From Anaerolineales bacterium (GTDB lineage Bacteria; Chloroflexota; Anaerolineae; 4572-78; J111): DNA of 64,000 bases. Positions 17,419 through 26,883 of the stretch are shown one piece after another. The stretch is taken from contig JABTUW010000005.1 of assembly GCA_015075185.1 (NCBI GenBank), positions 62,001 through 126,000 of the forward strand, given 5' to 3'. How positions within the stretch are numbered: position 1 is the stretch's first letter; each line of letters starts with the position of its first letter. Made by a program: the position numbers and the translations under genes. The notes below the pieces were generated by a model, which had not been told where the DNA came from, did not search any database, and saw only the letters and a program-made list of their open reading frames with translations.

Positions 17419-18501
17419 TCCCGGCCACAACAATTTGAAGCCGCAAGCTTCAATGTGGATAAGGAAGACCATTGTAGCCGATTCGGTCCAGAATTGACAA
17501 CTCTTTTTGACTATGCAGGTGGATTGGATGTGTCGCTGAAAGCGAAAGGGCCGTAGCAAGCTCAGGGCTACTTCACCATCGAGGGCGACCCTGGCGTTGG
17601 CAAGAGCGCTATCCTGGCCGAGTATGTCCGGCGCACCGGCTGCATCGCTCATTTCAATGTGCGCTTGCAGGGTCTCAACAGCGCCGGGCAGTTCTTAGAG
17701 AGCGTCTGCACCCAGCTCATTACCCGTTACAGCCGGGCCATCGAGTTGGAGCCGGGGCAAGCAGAGTACTATATCAAGCAGGGCCACATACGCTACCATT
17801 TGAAACGCTACACCGAGGCGCTGGCTGACTTTAACCAGGCGGTGCAGCTTCAACCGGACAATATTGAAGCCCATTTTTACAGCGGCGTTGCCTATGAGCG
17901 CCTGGGCCGCTTACATGAAACCCTGGCCGCCTATACCCGCGTGGTCGAGCTTAACCCTCAGCACAAAGATGTCTACTACAATCGGGGCCTAACGTATCGT
18001 AAATTAAACCACCCCGACGAAGCGCTGGCCGATTTTATGCATTCGGTTGAGCTTGATCCGGCCGCCGCCGACAGCTATACCTGTATCGGCATGTTGCTGC
18101 TGGAGCGCGGGCGGCTGCTGGGGGCGCTGACATACTTCAATCGAGCCGTAGAGTTAGGTGAGCAGGAGGCCTCAACTTACGCGGCTCTGGTCAGCTCACA
18201 GTTAAAACCGGAACGGCTCCCCGACGGCAATGTGCTCAAGTTTGCCGCCAACACCCTCATCAAATGCAGTACGCAGCACCAACTCAGCCGGGAAGCAGCC
18301 AAGTTTCCCGTGCTGATAGACCCCGATTTCATTGCTCAACTGGCGGAGGTCATTGAGCAGGTGCCGGGTGACGAATTGAGCAAGGGGGTATCCCGCCAGC
18401 GCGTCGGGTGGCTGCGCCAAATCTATGAACAGCGCTCTGCCGCCCGGACCCCTGCCTCCAGGCAGCCTTTCGGCTGGTTGAGGCGACTGATCGGAACCTA
18501 G
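17419..18501 (+). pseudogene. Decayed P-loop ATPase-TPR gene with internal stop and fused remnants
   Basis: One frame is open from 17419 except for a TAG at 17554. Before it lies a protein-like segment (FGPELTTLFDYAGGLDVSL). After it come a Walker A motif (EGDPGVGKSAILAEYV) and an ATPase-like stretch up to TQLITRY. This jumps directly into TPR repeats (AIELEPGQAEYY, then VQLQPDN, VVELNPQHKD, VELDPAAADS). So most of the NTPase domain is missing and the TPR end is joined in frame. A 280-residue TPR protein could still be made from an ATG at 17659. Large intact homologues would carry a full NACHT/AAA domain (family knowledge). No role is assigned. Confidence 0.65.
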
Positions 18502-18876
18502 CCTCTTCCCCATTCAAAAAATCCTGTTGGTACTGCTGCTCTACTAATTCCTCAAGCTTGTAGCCCTGCTTGGGCTGGCAAAAGCCTTTGTCTTCTTCCT
18601 CAGTTCATTGATCAATTCCCGCCTTAAAGCGATCTCAGCAATCAGCACTCTTTAATTTAGCTAGCCCACTTGGCTTCGGGTAATTTTGGTTTTGTCTCTG
18701 CGTTAACGCAGGCTAAACAGGTATTGCGGGCCAATTAGGCTTAAGCTAGCCTGGTCAATTCACCATGACCTCCGCTGGAACGCATTTTGGTGCGCTTGCA
18801 GCAACGTTCTCGGTGCGAGGAGGGGATATAGTAAGGGCATACTCACTTAACTAAAGAAGAAAGGGGTTCATTCACC
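18502..18876. other. 375-bp intergenic stretch
   Basis: I see no convincing gene, hairpin terminator or RNA. The minus strand has a short protein-like run near 18580-18520 without a start, too weak to call. The last 40 bp contain the SD (AGAAAGGGG) of the next small gene. Confidence 0.4.
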
Positions 18877-19098
18877 ATGAGCAACAAGTTGACCCGGCGT
18901 TTTTACGAAATTGAGGCGGATATAAACGCTGTCCAGCAAATGATCGCCGACAATACCACGGTCGAAGTCATTCAAGAACGCATTATCCAGCTTAAAGCGA
19001 AACAATCCGATTTAACAAAAACCACGCTGCACTTGATCGCCCTATCCAAACTTAGAGATGAGGCCTGGAAAACTTTGGCCTATGGGATGGATGCCTAA
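18877..19098 (+). CDS. Small helical protein of unknown function
   Basis: 73 residues: MSNKLTRRFYEIEADI, then a predominantly helical, heptad-like region (VIQERIIQLKAKQSDLTKTT). No cysteines, signal or membrane segment. An AGAAAGGGG ribosome site lies about 10 nt upstream. It is followed after 24 bp by another 73-residue small protein and then an FAD monooxygenase, with all genes on the plus strand and possibly one transcript. I do not recognise the family. Confidence 0.55.
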   Translation: MSNKLTRRFYEIEADINAVQQMIADNTTVEVIQERIIQLKAKQSDLTKTTLHLIALSKLRDEAWKTLAYGMDA

Positions 19099-19122
19099 GT
19101 ACAGCAGTAGAAAGGATCAAAA

Positions 19123-19344
19123 ATGATGTTAAACCCACATTTATTATTAAAGTTGGCCCAGCTTCACCAACAAGATCGGCAGCGCGAGGTCGAAATTTGG
19201 CGGCTCACCAGGGAAGCGCGCCAGGGTCGAGCTAAGTTTTTGAGTCACCTTGTGCATCGCTTGCTAGCGGCTGCCAGAGAGCAATTGAGGATTCAGACTC
19301 AGCCTAGTTCAGCGATCCCTGATATGGCAAACTCACCTAGATAA
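19123..19344 (+). CDS. Small basic helical protein of unknown function
   Basis: 73 residues: MMLNPHLLLKLAQLHQQDRQ, then an Arg-rich amphipathic helix (EIWRLTREARQGRAKFLSHL). Similar in size to the preceding small protein but not obviously homologous. AGAAAGGATC precedes the start. The FAD monooxygenase starts 34 bp downstream. It could be an accessory or membrane-associating peptide; nothing in the sequence shows a function. Confidence 0.5.
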   Translation: MMLNPHLLLKLAQLHQQDRQREVEIWRLTREARQGRAKFLSHLVHRLLAAAREQLRIQTQPSSAIPDMANSPR

Positions 19345-19378
19345 ATAGAAAGATGACTTGTAAGGTAAGGGAAAAATA

Positions 19379-20668
19379 ATGAAACAATCAGTCAGCCATT
19401 ATGACGTAATTATCGTGGGAGCGAGCGTTGGCGGCTGTACGGCAGCCATTTTGTTTGCCCGCCAGGGCCTCCGGGTGGCTTTACTGGAACGCCATCAAGA
19501 CATCAATGCCTACAAAAAAGTCTGCACGCATTACCTTCAGCCCAACGCAGTGCCGACCCTGCAACGACTCGGCCTGGCCGATGAGATCGAGGCCGCCGGA
19601 GCTATTCGCAACGGCGGTCAAGCCTGGACGCGCTGGGGCTGGCTGGGAGCCGGAGCCCGTAAGGACGGCAAATCTTACGGTTACAGCATTCGCCGCGAGG
19701 TCTTAGACCCGATCCTGCGCCGCCATGCGGCCGCTACGCCAGGCGTTGATTTCAGGCCGGGAACGACTTTACGAGAGCTTGTTTACGTTAATAATCGCAT
19801 TGCCGGTATCCGGGCTGAGGGGCCTGACCGGCAGCAGTTAGAACTGCGGGCGCAGTTGGTGGTGGGCGCCGACGGCCGTAACTCGCGCACCGCCGAATTG
19901 GCCGGCGTGCCCAGCCAGGTAAAAACAAACAACCGCTTTATGTACTTTGCCTACTTCCGCAACCTAACCCTGGCTACCGGCCAGCGAAACCAGGTCTGGT
20001 ATCTGGAGCCAGAGGTTGCCTATGCCCTGCCCAACGATGACGGCTTGACCTTGTTGGCCTGTGCTTTACCCAAATCAAAGCTGGCCGAGTTCAAGCAAGA
20101 CGTGCCGGGAAATTTCATTCGATTTTTTGACCGCTTACCCAACGGGCCCAATCTCCGGGCCGTCGAACAGGTTTCAGAGGTGCTCGGCATGCTGGATATC
20201 GCGCTCATTTCTCGCCGGCCCATTGCGCCCGGCCTGGCTTTGGTTGGCGACGCCGCCGTAGCGCCCGACCCGGTCTGGGGCCAGGGTATCGGCTGGGCCA
20301 TTCAGGCGGCGGAGTGGCTGGTCGAGGCTGCGGCTGAAGCATTGGTGGAGGCACACCCGGAGAAATTAGACCAGGCCCTGGAACGGTATCGGCAGCAGCA
20401 GCAGGCTGCCTTTGGCGGCCGTTTTGTCCGCGATGCTGATTTTGCCCAGGTTCGCCCCTTCAATCTCTTTGAGCGGCTTATGTATTCCGCCGCCGTGCGC
20501 GACCCGGGGCTGGGCCAATATACCGGCCCGCACACCACCCGCCTGGCCCACATCCGTCACTTTCCGCCATTCAAAGCGATCATCCGCGCTTTGTGGGTCA
20601 ATCTGACTCATCGGGAGCAGCCTTCCGGCTCGCTACCCAGGCAGCGGCGGCGATTGCCAGCCGGCTAA
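19379..20668 (+). CDS. FAD-dependent monooxygenase (PHBH / geranylgeranyl-reductase-like family)
   Basis: 429 residues. The ADP-binding motif is VIIVGASVGGCTAAILFARQ. The DG motif is VVGADGRNSRTAELAG and the GD motif is ALVGDAAVAPDPVWGQGIGW, giving the complete FAD signature of aromatic hydroxylases, squalene-epoxidase-like enzymes and geranylgeranyl reductases. The C-terminal 80 residues contain RYRQQQQAAF and a FPPFKAIIRALW stretch that may be membrane-associated. Substrate unknown; a lipid or isoprenoid is plausible. It is flanked by three small ORFs, the last a predicted single-pass membrane peptide. Confidence 0.85.
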   Translation: MKQSVSHYDVIIVGASVGGCTAAILFARQGLRVALLERHQDINAYKKVCTHYLQPNAVPTLQRLGLADEIEAAGAIRNGGQAWTRWGWLGAGARKDGKSYGYSIRREVLDPILRRHAAATPGVDFRPGTTLRELVYVNNRIAGIRAEGPDRQQLELRAQLVVGADGRNSRTAELAGVPSQVKTNNRFMYFAYFRNLTLATGQRNQVWYLEPEVAYALPNDDGLTLLACALPKSKLAEFKQDVPGNFIRFFDRLPNGPNLRAVEQVSEVLGMLDIALISRRPIAPGLALVGDAAVAPDPVWGQGIGWAIQAAEWLVEAAAEALVEAHPEKLDQALERYRQQQQAAFGGRFVRDADFAQVRPFNLFERLMYSAAVRDPGLGQYTGPHTTRLAHIRHFPPFKAIIRALWVNLTHREQPSGSLPRQRRRLPAG

Positions 20669-20704
20669 ACAAACTTATAAAAATTTACAGAGGTAAATGT
20701 AAAA

Positions 20705-20896
20705 ATGAATGCAATTACAGATTATGAACTGAGCAAAGCTCTCCATAAAGAGCGAGAAGCAGAATTTGAGCAGTACCGGCGCTTGCGTGTCGGTGATGGT
20801 ATCCCCCAAGGCTCACCAAAGCAGTACGGAGTTACAGTGGGGGTAGGCAGCATTGGGCTAAGTGTGCTGATGATTGTTCACATATTTATCAGCTAA
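20705..20896 (+). CDS. Small single-pass membrane protein
   Basis: 63 residues. The first 40 are charged (YELSKALHKEREAEFEQYRR); the last 22 form a hydrophobic helix ending VLMIVHIFIS. Located 37 bp after the FAD monooxygenase with a weak GAGG ribosome site. It may anchor or assist that enzyme, but this is inferred only from adjacency. Confidence 0.5.
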   Translation: MNAITDYELSKALHKEREAEFEQYRRLRVGDGIPQGSPKQYGVTVGVGSIGLSVLMIVHIFIS

Positions 20897-20918
20897 AGCT
20901 GGGTGGGCGACAGGCTTC

Positions 20919-21107
20919 ATGATTGTTGAGGAGCCCTATCAATCAAGAATCCTTGTAGTAAGGAGACCCAAAGTGGACCCTTCCCAAGAATTACAGGCGA
21001 TTGAGCCATTAACGCAAAAGTCACCTCTGCCCGGCTTTGAATACGTGCGCGGGTTTGGGGTGTTTGCTCTCCCCTTCGATTCTGGACACATAAGGAACCA
21101 CCCGTGA
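20919..21107 (+). pseudogene. 5' remnant of a conserved gene, cut at the FtsX permease
   Basis: 62 codons from an ATG at 20919: MIVEEPYQSRILVVRRPKVD, then a LTQKSPLPGFEYVRGFGVFA segment and LPFDSGHI, after which RNHP and a stop follow abruptly. From memory, similar openings are found in larger (200-250 residue) conserved hypothetical proteins. The expected continuation is absent because the permease gene starts at 21104. A 3' remnant that could be the other end lies at 23767-23961. Confidence 0.5.
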
Positions 21108-23503
21108 GCGTCATCTGGAACAAAATCTGGTCGGACTTGTGGGGGCACAAAGCCCGCACGCTGTTGGCTGTGTTGAGCATCGCCGCCGGGGTGTTTGCCC
21201 TGGGTGCGATCTTGGGCATGATTGACCAATTGGTGCCCAACCTCAACCGGGTGCATGAGGCCATTAGCCCGGCCAACATTACCATGTACTTGCAAGACCG
21301 GATCACTCAGGATACCGCCGACCAGATGAAGAACATCGAAGGGGTTGTCGGCCTGGAAGTGATGAATGAAATGAGCATCCGCTACCGCCTCAGCCCCGAC
21401 CAGGAGTGGCAGCCCGGCGAACTGACCATGCGGGCCGATTACGACAAGCAAAAGTTCAACTTGCTCCAACTCAAGGGCGGCGAGTGGCCACGCCGCAACA
21501 ACATCGGCGTGGACATGCGCGCCTTCGACTCCCTGGGCTTGAAATTTGGCGACACGATTATTTTTGAGCTGGACGGCTCCGACCGCGCCCTGCCGATTAC
21601 CGGCAAAATTCGCCACCACTTCATAACCTCGCCCCAATTCGGCGACAATGTCCGTTTCTTCGTGGACGCGCAGGGCTTGGAACGCTTTGGGATTCCCGAC
21701 GGCGAATACAACGAATTGGTGGTGCATATCGAGCCTTACAGCCAAGAGTTGGCCCGCGAAATCGCTTCGGAAATCAAAGAACGCTTGGGCAAAGAGGGCG
21801 TCGGCGTTGGCGTCACCTCCTACAGCAAGCCGGACGAGCATTGGGCCAAACATTTTTTCGATGGTCTCAATCTGATATTGCAGCTGCTGGCGCTGGTCTC
21901 GCTGTTCATGAGCGTGGTGCTGGTGTACAACACTCTATCGGCCCTCATCACCGAGCAAACTAACCAGATTGGCATTATCAAAGCCCTGGGTGGCAGCACC
22001 GGCACGATTATCTGGGTCTATCTCATCGAGGTGCTGGTCTACGGGCTGCTGGCCTTGCTGGTGTCGCTGCCGTTAGGGGCTTGGGTGGCCTTTAACGCCT
22101 CCCGCTACTTTCTGGGCATCTTCAACATTGACCATAACACTTTCCAACTCTCCCCCAGCGCCCTGGCCATACAGACGGCGGCGGCAGTCGCCATGCCGCT
22201 GAATGCGGCACTGATCCCGGTCTTCCGGGGAGCGCTCATTACCGTGCGCGAGGCGATTGCCAGCTATGGTATCGGCGGCAACTTTGGGGCGAACCCGCTC
22301 GACCGGCTGGTGGAGCGGTCGGGGCGACGCTTCCTGTCGGCGCCCAACGCGATGGCCCTCAGCAACGTGTTCCGGCGCAAGGGCCGCCTGGGGCTGACCC
22401 AACTGGTGCTCATCACCGCCGGGACGCTCTTCTTGATGGTCATGACCCTATCTAACTCAATCACGCTGACTGTAGACAACGAACTGGCCCGGCGCACCTA
22501 CCAGTCGCTCATCGTGTTTGAAGACAACCAGCGGATTGATCGAGTGGTCAGAATGACCGAGTCGCTGCCGGGGGTGGACAAAGCCGAGCTGCACTTCAGT
22601 ATGCCGGCCTCCCTGCTCAAAACCGGACAGCGAACCAAAGAGGCCGGGGTGGGGGCTAGGCTGATCGGCATCCCGGAGGGCAGCGACATGCATTGCCCGC
22701 TCGTCGTCGCCGGACGCTGGCTGCAACCGGGCGACGACCGGGCGATTGTCATCAACGCCGAAACTGCCGAGGATAATAATATCCAACTGGGCGAGACGGT
22801 CATGCTGGATTTGGGTGAGCTGGGCGACCGGCCCTGGCAGGTAGTTGGCTTTTACCGGACGGTGGCCGTGGTACCCATGCCGGACAATATCTACGCTCCG
22901 CAAGAGGCGATTTTCCGGGCCACACCCAAGCACAACCTGGGCCGCGAGCTATTAGTCCGTACCCAGGCCCAAGACACTGTTGCGGTCGAGGCTATCACTA
23001 CATATCTGAAAGAAATGTTTGAAAAGCACAACTGGGACGTCGCCGACAGCCAGACGATCCACGAAGACCGCAGCTTTTTCGACAACTTCTTTGCCCAATA
23101 TATTCCCATGCTGCTGGGCCTGGCGGTGATTATGGCCATTGTCGGCGGGATTGGGCTGATGGGAGCGCTGTCTATCAGCGTGGCCGAGCGGACCAAAGAA
23201 ATCGGGGTGATGCGGGCCATCGGAGCCAAGACGCCGGTGATTATGGCCATGCTTATTCTGGAAGGGGTGCTGCAAGGCGTGATCAGTTGGCTGGTGGCCG
23301 TGCCCGTGTCGTTTGTGCTGGGGCAACCCCTGGCCGTGCTGATGGGTCGGGCTATGTTCGATATCGCCCTGGATTACCAATATCATGTGGGGGCGATGGG
23401 CCTCTGGTTAGCGATGGTCGTAATTATCTCCATCCTAGCCTCGGTGATGCCCGCCCGCAACGCTACCACCATCAGCGTGCGCGAGAGTTTGGCCTATGCT
23501 TGA
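21104..23503 (+). CDS. Two-module FtsX-type ABC transporter permease
   Basis: 799 residues from a GTG with AAGGA 8 nt upstream. Organisation: helix 1 (TLLAVLSIAAGVFALGAILG), a MacB-like extracytoplasmic domain, three helices around 255-370, a second N-terminal-type helix near 425-450 (LVLITAGTLFLMVMTL), a second extracytoplasmic domain and three C-terminal helices. The cytoplasmic loops ERTKEIGVMRAIGAKTPVIM and QIGIIKALGGSTGTI are the FtsX coupling motifs, one per module. Such permeases move lipoproteins, peptides or lipids together with a LolD/MacB-type ATPase, but no ATPase gene adjoins it here. Fragments of another gene flank it on both sides. Confidence 0.88.
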   Translation: MSVIWNKIWSDLWGHKARTLLAVLSIAAGVFALGAILGMIDQLVPNLNRVHEAISPANITMYLQDRITQDTADQMKNIEGVVGLEVMNEMSIRYRLSPDQEWQPGELTMRADYDKQKFNLLQLKGGEWPRRNNIGVDMRAFDSLGLKFGDTIIFELDGSDRALPITGKIRHHFITSPQFGDNVRFFVDAQGLERFGIPDGEYNELVVHIEPYSQELAREIASEIKERLGKEGVGVGVTSYSKPDEHWAKHFFDGLNLILQLLALVSLFMSVVLVYNTLSALITEQTNQIGIIKALGGSTGTIIWVYLIEVLVYGLLALLVSLPLGAWVAFNASRYFLGIFNIDHNTFQLSPSALAIQTAAAVAMPLNAALIPVFRGALITVREAIASYGIGGNFGANPLDRLVERSGRRFLSAPNAMALSNVFRRKGRLGLTQLVLITAGTLFLMVMTLSNSITLTVDNELARRTYQSLIVFEDNQRIDRVVRMTESLPGVDKAELHFSMPASLLKTGQRTKEAGVGARLIGIPEGSDMHCPLVVAGRWLQPGDDRAIVINAETAEDNNIQLGETVMLDLGELGDRPWQVVGFYRTVAVVPMPDNIYAPQEAIFRATPKHNLGRELLVRTQAQDTVAVEAITTYLKEMFEKHNWDVADSQTIHEDRSFFDNFFAQYIPMLLGLAVIMAIVGGIGLMGALSISVAERTKEIGVMRAIGAKTPVIMAMLILEGVLQGVISWLVAVPVSFVLGQPLAVLMGRAMFDIALDYQYHVGAMGLWLAMVVIISILASVMPARNATTISVRESLAYA

Positions 23504-23766
23504 GGTGCAGGTCAGCAATCAGGCTATTGCAGGTATCCAATTATCTAAAGTCCATGAAATGTGACGCGTAATGATTTCAGAATAAAAGGTGAATGTCCAA
23601 TAGTTTTGGTCTTTTCTGAGGCCGATAGTATCAGTAGACCCCAATTTTTGAGGAGTGAAGCACACCTACGTGCCGAACGGAGCCACACTTGGAGGAACTC
23701 ATCTTCAGCCTGGCTCCAAGCAGCATCTTTAAGCGAGACGCCAGCCGGCCAGCCGAAACGTTGTAG
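23504..23766. other. Non-coding gap after the FtsX permease
   Basis: No gene called. The minus strand carries a 103-codon frame across 23545-23856 with a protein-like central part (DAAWSQAEDEFLQVWLRSAR), but no SD or recognised family. It may be a relic carried in with the permease segment. Confidence 0.35.
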
Positions 23767-23961
23767 ATAATCGGACATCGCGACGGGTATGACTTGGGCT
23801 GGCCGACCCGCAGCCCGGAAAATCCAGCCATCGGCGCGGTCAATTTGCCGGCCCACCCCATCTTTGCCGTCGGGCGCGCCTACTTCAAGATTCAGGACCC
23901 CCTTGAATATGAACGAACCATTAAAGAATTACAGGTGGCACCAACCAACAGCATTTTGTGA
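23767..23961 (+). pseudogene. 3' remnant of a conserved gene
   Basis: A frame open only from just after a TAG at 23764 reads IGHRDGYDLGWPTRSPENPA, then NLPAHPIFAVGRAYF and KIQDPLEYERTIKELQ to a TGA at 23959. It reads like the end of a protein: no start codon, strong protein character. I suspect it is the C-terminus of the gene whose N-terminus lies at 20919-21107, so the FtsX segment replaced or split the middle. Confidence 0.45.
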
Positions 23962-23973
23962 ATACCCTCAGCC

Positions 23974-25671
23974 TCAGGCTGACACAGTGTCGTCAAATAA
24001 AGGTTCGTCCAGTTCGAGCCGGTCCGCTATCACCGTGCCGAGATAATTGGCCAGGTATTCCCCGGCCATCGAGTAAGGCAAGATCACCTCATTGGCCCCG
24101 GCATGCTTTAACTCGCGAACCTGCTCCGGTAAATCGGCGGTGGCAATAAGGGTGGCATTGGGCGCCAGTGCCCGGCAGGCTTTGACCAGGGCCAGGTTAT
24201 TGATTCCTTTCAACAGCGCATCAGGGATGATCGAGATAATGACCTCGGCCTCCTGCAAGTGAACATGCTCCAGCGTGTCGAGGTGGCTGATGTCGCCAAA
24301 AACGCCGGCGACCTGCCTGTCTTGCAGCTCTCGCAGCGCTTCGACATTGAAATCCACCACCAAAATTTTATCAAGCACCTGCGGGTACTGCTCTGATAAA
24401 GTTTCAACCAGGGATTGAGCGCCGCGATGGTAGCCCAGAATGACAATAGGATGGACTTCGTGCTCGCCCGCCTCTGACCGGGCTGCGCTCCGGCTGTGCC
24501 AGCGTAAGCGCTCCAACAGATGCTCAAACTGATGGTAGATTTGATAGTTGTATTTAATCAGGTACGACGAAATGATGGAAGTGAAAGCCATCGTGTAGAT
24601 CAAAATGGCGAAGGTCAATTCCTGGATATGCCCCAGGCCCAGGCCGATCGAAGCCACGACCAGGGAAAATTCACTCAACTGGGCCAGGTTTAAGGAGGAG
24701 ATAAAAGCGGTCCGCAGGCTGGCGCTGGTCTTTAAAGCTAGGGGGAGAATGCTGGCAAAGCGGGAGAAGATGATAAACGCGCTCAAGCCCAAACTGGCCA
24801 GGATCACCGAAATTTCAGGGGCAATGATTTCCATTCCCAGGGAGACAAAAAACAAGGTCAGGAAGAAATCACGCAGGGGCAGGGTTTTGGCCGTAACGTG
24901 AATACTGTAGGGAAAGGTCGAAATCGAAACCCCGGCAATCAAAGCCCCCATTTCTTTGGACAGGCCAATTAAGCCAGCCACCCCGGCGACCAGGGCTGCC
25001 CAGCCGATCGAGACAGACACGACCATCTCCGGCGATTTGGAGATCGACTCAAAGATATTTTTAAGGACATATTTGCTGACCAGAAAGCCAACCCCCACCA
25101 GCAGCACACTTTTGAGGATCGCCAGGCCGATGATGCTGAATTGGAAGTTATTGAAATTGGGCTGAAGCGCCAGGATGACAATGGCCCACAGGTCTTGAAT
25201 AATTAAAATGCCGACTGACAGCTTGCCGTGCAGGGTGTCAAGTTCAAATTTGTCGTTGAGCGACTTAACGACAATCGCCGTGCTGCTTAACGCGCACAGC
25301 AACGCCACATATAACATATCCAGGCCGCCGCCGCTGCTGTTAAAACCGGAGACGGAGAAAACAGCCAGTCCCAACAAAACACAGATAACAAACTGGCCTG
25401 CCCCAACCACAGCCAGCCGTCTACCCGAGGTAATGAGGGAGTTCAAATCCAATTCAAGGCCGATGATGAAGAGGAGCAGGATCAGGCCGATTTCGGAAAT
25501 GACTTCGATATTCTCCGGCTCGATAATTAACTGAGGTCCAATTTGCGGCCCGACGATGACCCCGGCAATCAGGTAGCCCAGGATAATCGGCTGCTTTAGT
25601 TTGTGGGTAATGAGGCCAATGATGGTCGCCACCACCACGACAATACCAATATCTTCGATCAGCCCATGCAT
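23974..25671 (-). CDS. Kef/CPA2-type monovalent cation:proton antiporter with C-terminal TrkA-N (RCK) domain
   Basis: 565 residues. The first ~380 carry about 12 membrane segments with CPA2 blocks (QPIILGYLIAGVIVGPQIGP and ILLLFIIGLELDLNSL). Residues about 405-545 form a Rossmann TrkA-N domain (VILGYHRGAQSLVETL, LVVDFNVEALREL, VFGDISHLDTLE) that binds NAD(H) or a nucleotide and gates transport. This architecture fits K+ efflux or Na+/H+ exchange. GGGGGGA precedes the start. No KefF/G subunit is adjacent. Divergent from the GT2 gene. Confidence 0.9.
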   Translation of the reverse strand: MHGLIEDIGIVVVVATIIGLITHKLKQPIILGYLIAGVIVGPQIGPQLIIEPENIEVISEIGLILLLFIIGLELDLNSLITSGRRLAVVGAGQFVICVLLGLAVFSVSGFNSSGGGLDMLYVALLCALSSTAIVVKSLNDKFELDTLHGKLSVGILIIQDLWAIVILALQPNFNNFQFSIIGLAILKSVLLVGVGFLVSKYVLKNIFESISKSPEMVVSVSIGWAALVAGVAGLIGLSKEMGALIAGVSISTFPYSIHVTAKTLPLRDFFLTLFFVSLGMEIIAPEISVILASLGLSAFIIFSRFASILPLALKTSASLRTAFISSLNLAQLSEFSLVVASIGLGLGHIQELTFAILIYTMAFTSIISSYLIKYNYQIYHQFEHLLERLRWHSRSAARSEAGEHEVHPIVILGYHRGAQSLVETLSEQYPQVLDKILVVDFNVEALRELQDRQVAGVFGDISHLDTLEHVHLQEAEVIISIIPDALLKGINNLALVKACRALAPNATLIATADLPEQVRELKHAGANEVILPYSMAGEYLANYLGTVIADRLELDEPLFDDTVSA

Positions 25672-25841
25672 CTAATTTCCCCCCTTATGACGGCTCTATT
25701 TGTTTTTTACTGCTGGTGCGTGATTGGCCCAACTCAAAATTTGCCGTATTATAAACAGATAACCGGTCTGCACAAACTCACCGGAAGGGACTAATCCTGG
25801 GGAGGGAGTGGCAGCGCTTTCTTATCTGGAAGGGGGGCCAA

Positions 25842-26864
25842 ATGAATTTTGCGAGTGCGTCTGCTGCTTTTGTCATCCCGCACTGGACGCCGGATTTCCG
25901 GCAGACACAGCACCACCTGGAAGCAACCCTAAACGGTATTTTTCAGCAGACAGACCCCAACTGGCGGATTGTGCTGATTGATGACGCCTCGCCGGACCCG
26001 GAAGCCAGGGCTTATTTGCAGCAGCTCGAACGTCAGTATCCGGACCGGGTCCACATCCTCTATAAAGAAACCAATGAAGGTGCGGGGGCAGCGCGCAACC
26101 TGGGCATCCACTGGGTGCAGCGCCAGGACTCGCCCCTCATCCTCTTCAACGACGCCGACGACTTGTCCTATCCCCGCCGGCTGGAGGTGGTCCGGCGCGT
26201 CTTTGTCGAACAGCCCACCACCGGCGTCGTCTATTCGACGTTTCGAGTGATTGACCAGGACGGCCAGGAACTATCGCTGGCCGAAATGACCGGCTCGGTG
26301 GCAGAGGTCATCGAGGCGCACCGGCAGCACCCACCCCAGGGCGACAACGCCTGGATCGCCATCGGCACGGAAACGGGGTACATCAACCACACCTCGTCTA
26401 CTGCTGTCAGAACTGATCTCGCTGTTCAGTTTCCCTTCCCGCCGGAGCGGGTCTCCGAAGACTCCCACACCTGGTTCCGCTATTCCGCCGGCGGCGGCCC
26501 GTTTGTCTACGTAAATGAGCCGTTATCCGCTTACCGCAATACGCGCGACAAGGCGGGTTCCAAATCGCGCTTGCGGGAAGGGGGCAAGCGTGGTTTTTAT
26601 GCCACCAAAGCCAGGGTTGACGCCGAAGGATTTCGGGCAGCCGTACGGCTTGCATTAACCCATAAAAAAATCCGCCCGGAGCAAACAGACGACCTGCTGG
26701 TCAAATTTTACCTGAGGCTGGGCCAGACCTTGGCCAGGGAAGAAGAAGTTGAGTTAGCCTCCGAGCAGTACCGGGCGGCGCTGGCGATATCACCGGAGCT
26801 GACAGCACAGTGGGTTAGTGAAAGAGGGGTAGCAGGACAGACTTGGACAATAGGACGCAAATAA
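25842..26864 (+). CDS. Family 2 glycosyltransferase
   Basis: 340 residues of the GT-A fold. VLIDDASPDPEARAYL and ILFNDADDLSYPRRLEVV provide the nucleotide-sugar and DxD metal-binding motifs; the catalytic-base region is near VSEDSHTWFRYSAGGG. The C-terminal third contains a helical, TPR-like EEEVELASEQYRAALAI stretch. No signal or membrane segment, so it is cytoplasmic. GGAAGGGGGG precedes the ATG. It is convergent with the BTAD regulator; no other polysaccharide genes adjoin it, so acceptor unknown. Confidence 0.85.
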   Translation: MNFASASAAFVIPHWTPDFRQTQHHLEATLNGIFQQTDPNWRIVLIDDASPDPEARAYLQQLERQYPDRVHILYKETNEGAGAARNLGIHWVQRQDSPLILFNDADDLSYPRRLEVVRRVFVEQPTTGVVYSTFRVIDQDGQELSLAEMTGSVAEVIEAHRQHPPQGDNAWIAIGTETGYINHTSSTAVRTDLAVQFPFPPERVSEDSHTWFRYSAGGGPFVYVNEPLSAYRNTRDKAGSKSRLREGGKRGFYATKARVDAEGFRAAVRLALTHKKIRPEQTDDLLVKFYLRLGQTLAREEEVELASEQYRAALAISPELTAQWVSERGVAGQTWTIGRK

Positions 26865-26883
26865 TCCTGATATATATGGGTAT

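Noticed and set aside
17401..17652. 83-codon minus-strand frame near the decayed ATPase gene
   Set aside because: Overlaps the plus-strand Walker A remnant, which explains the sequence better.
23545..23856. 103-codon minus-strand frame after the FtsX permease
   Set aside because: Protein-like in part, but no SD, no known family, and it overlaps a better-supported 3' remnant on the plus strand.
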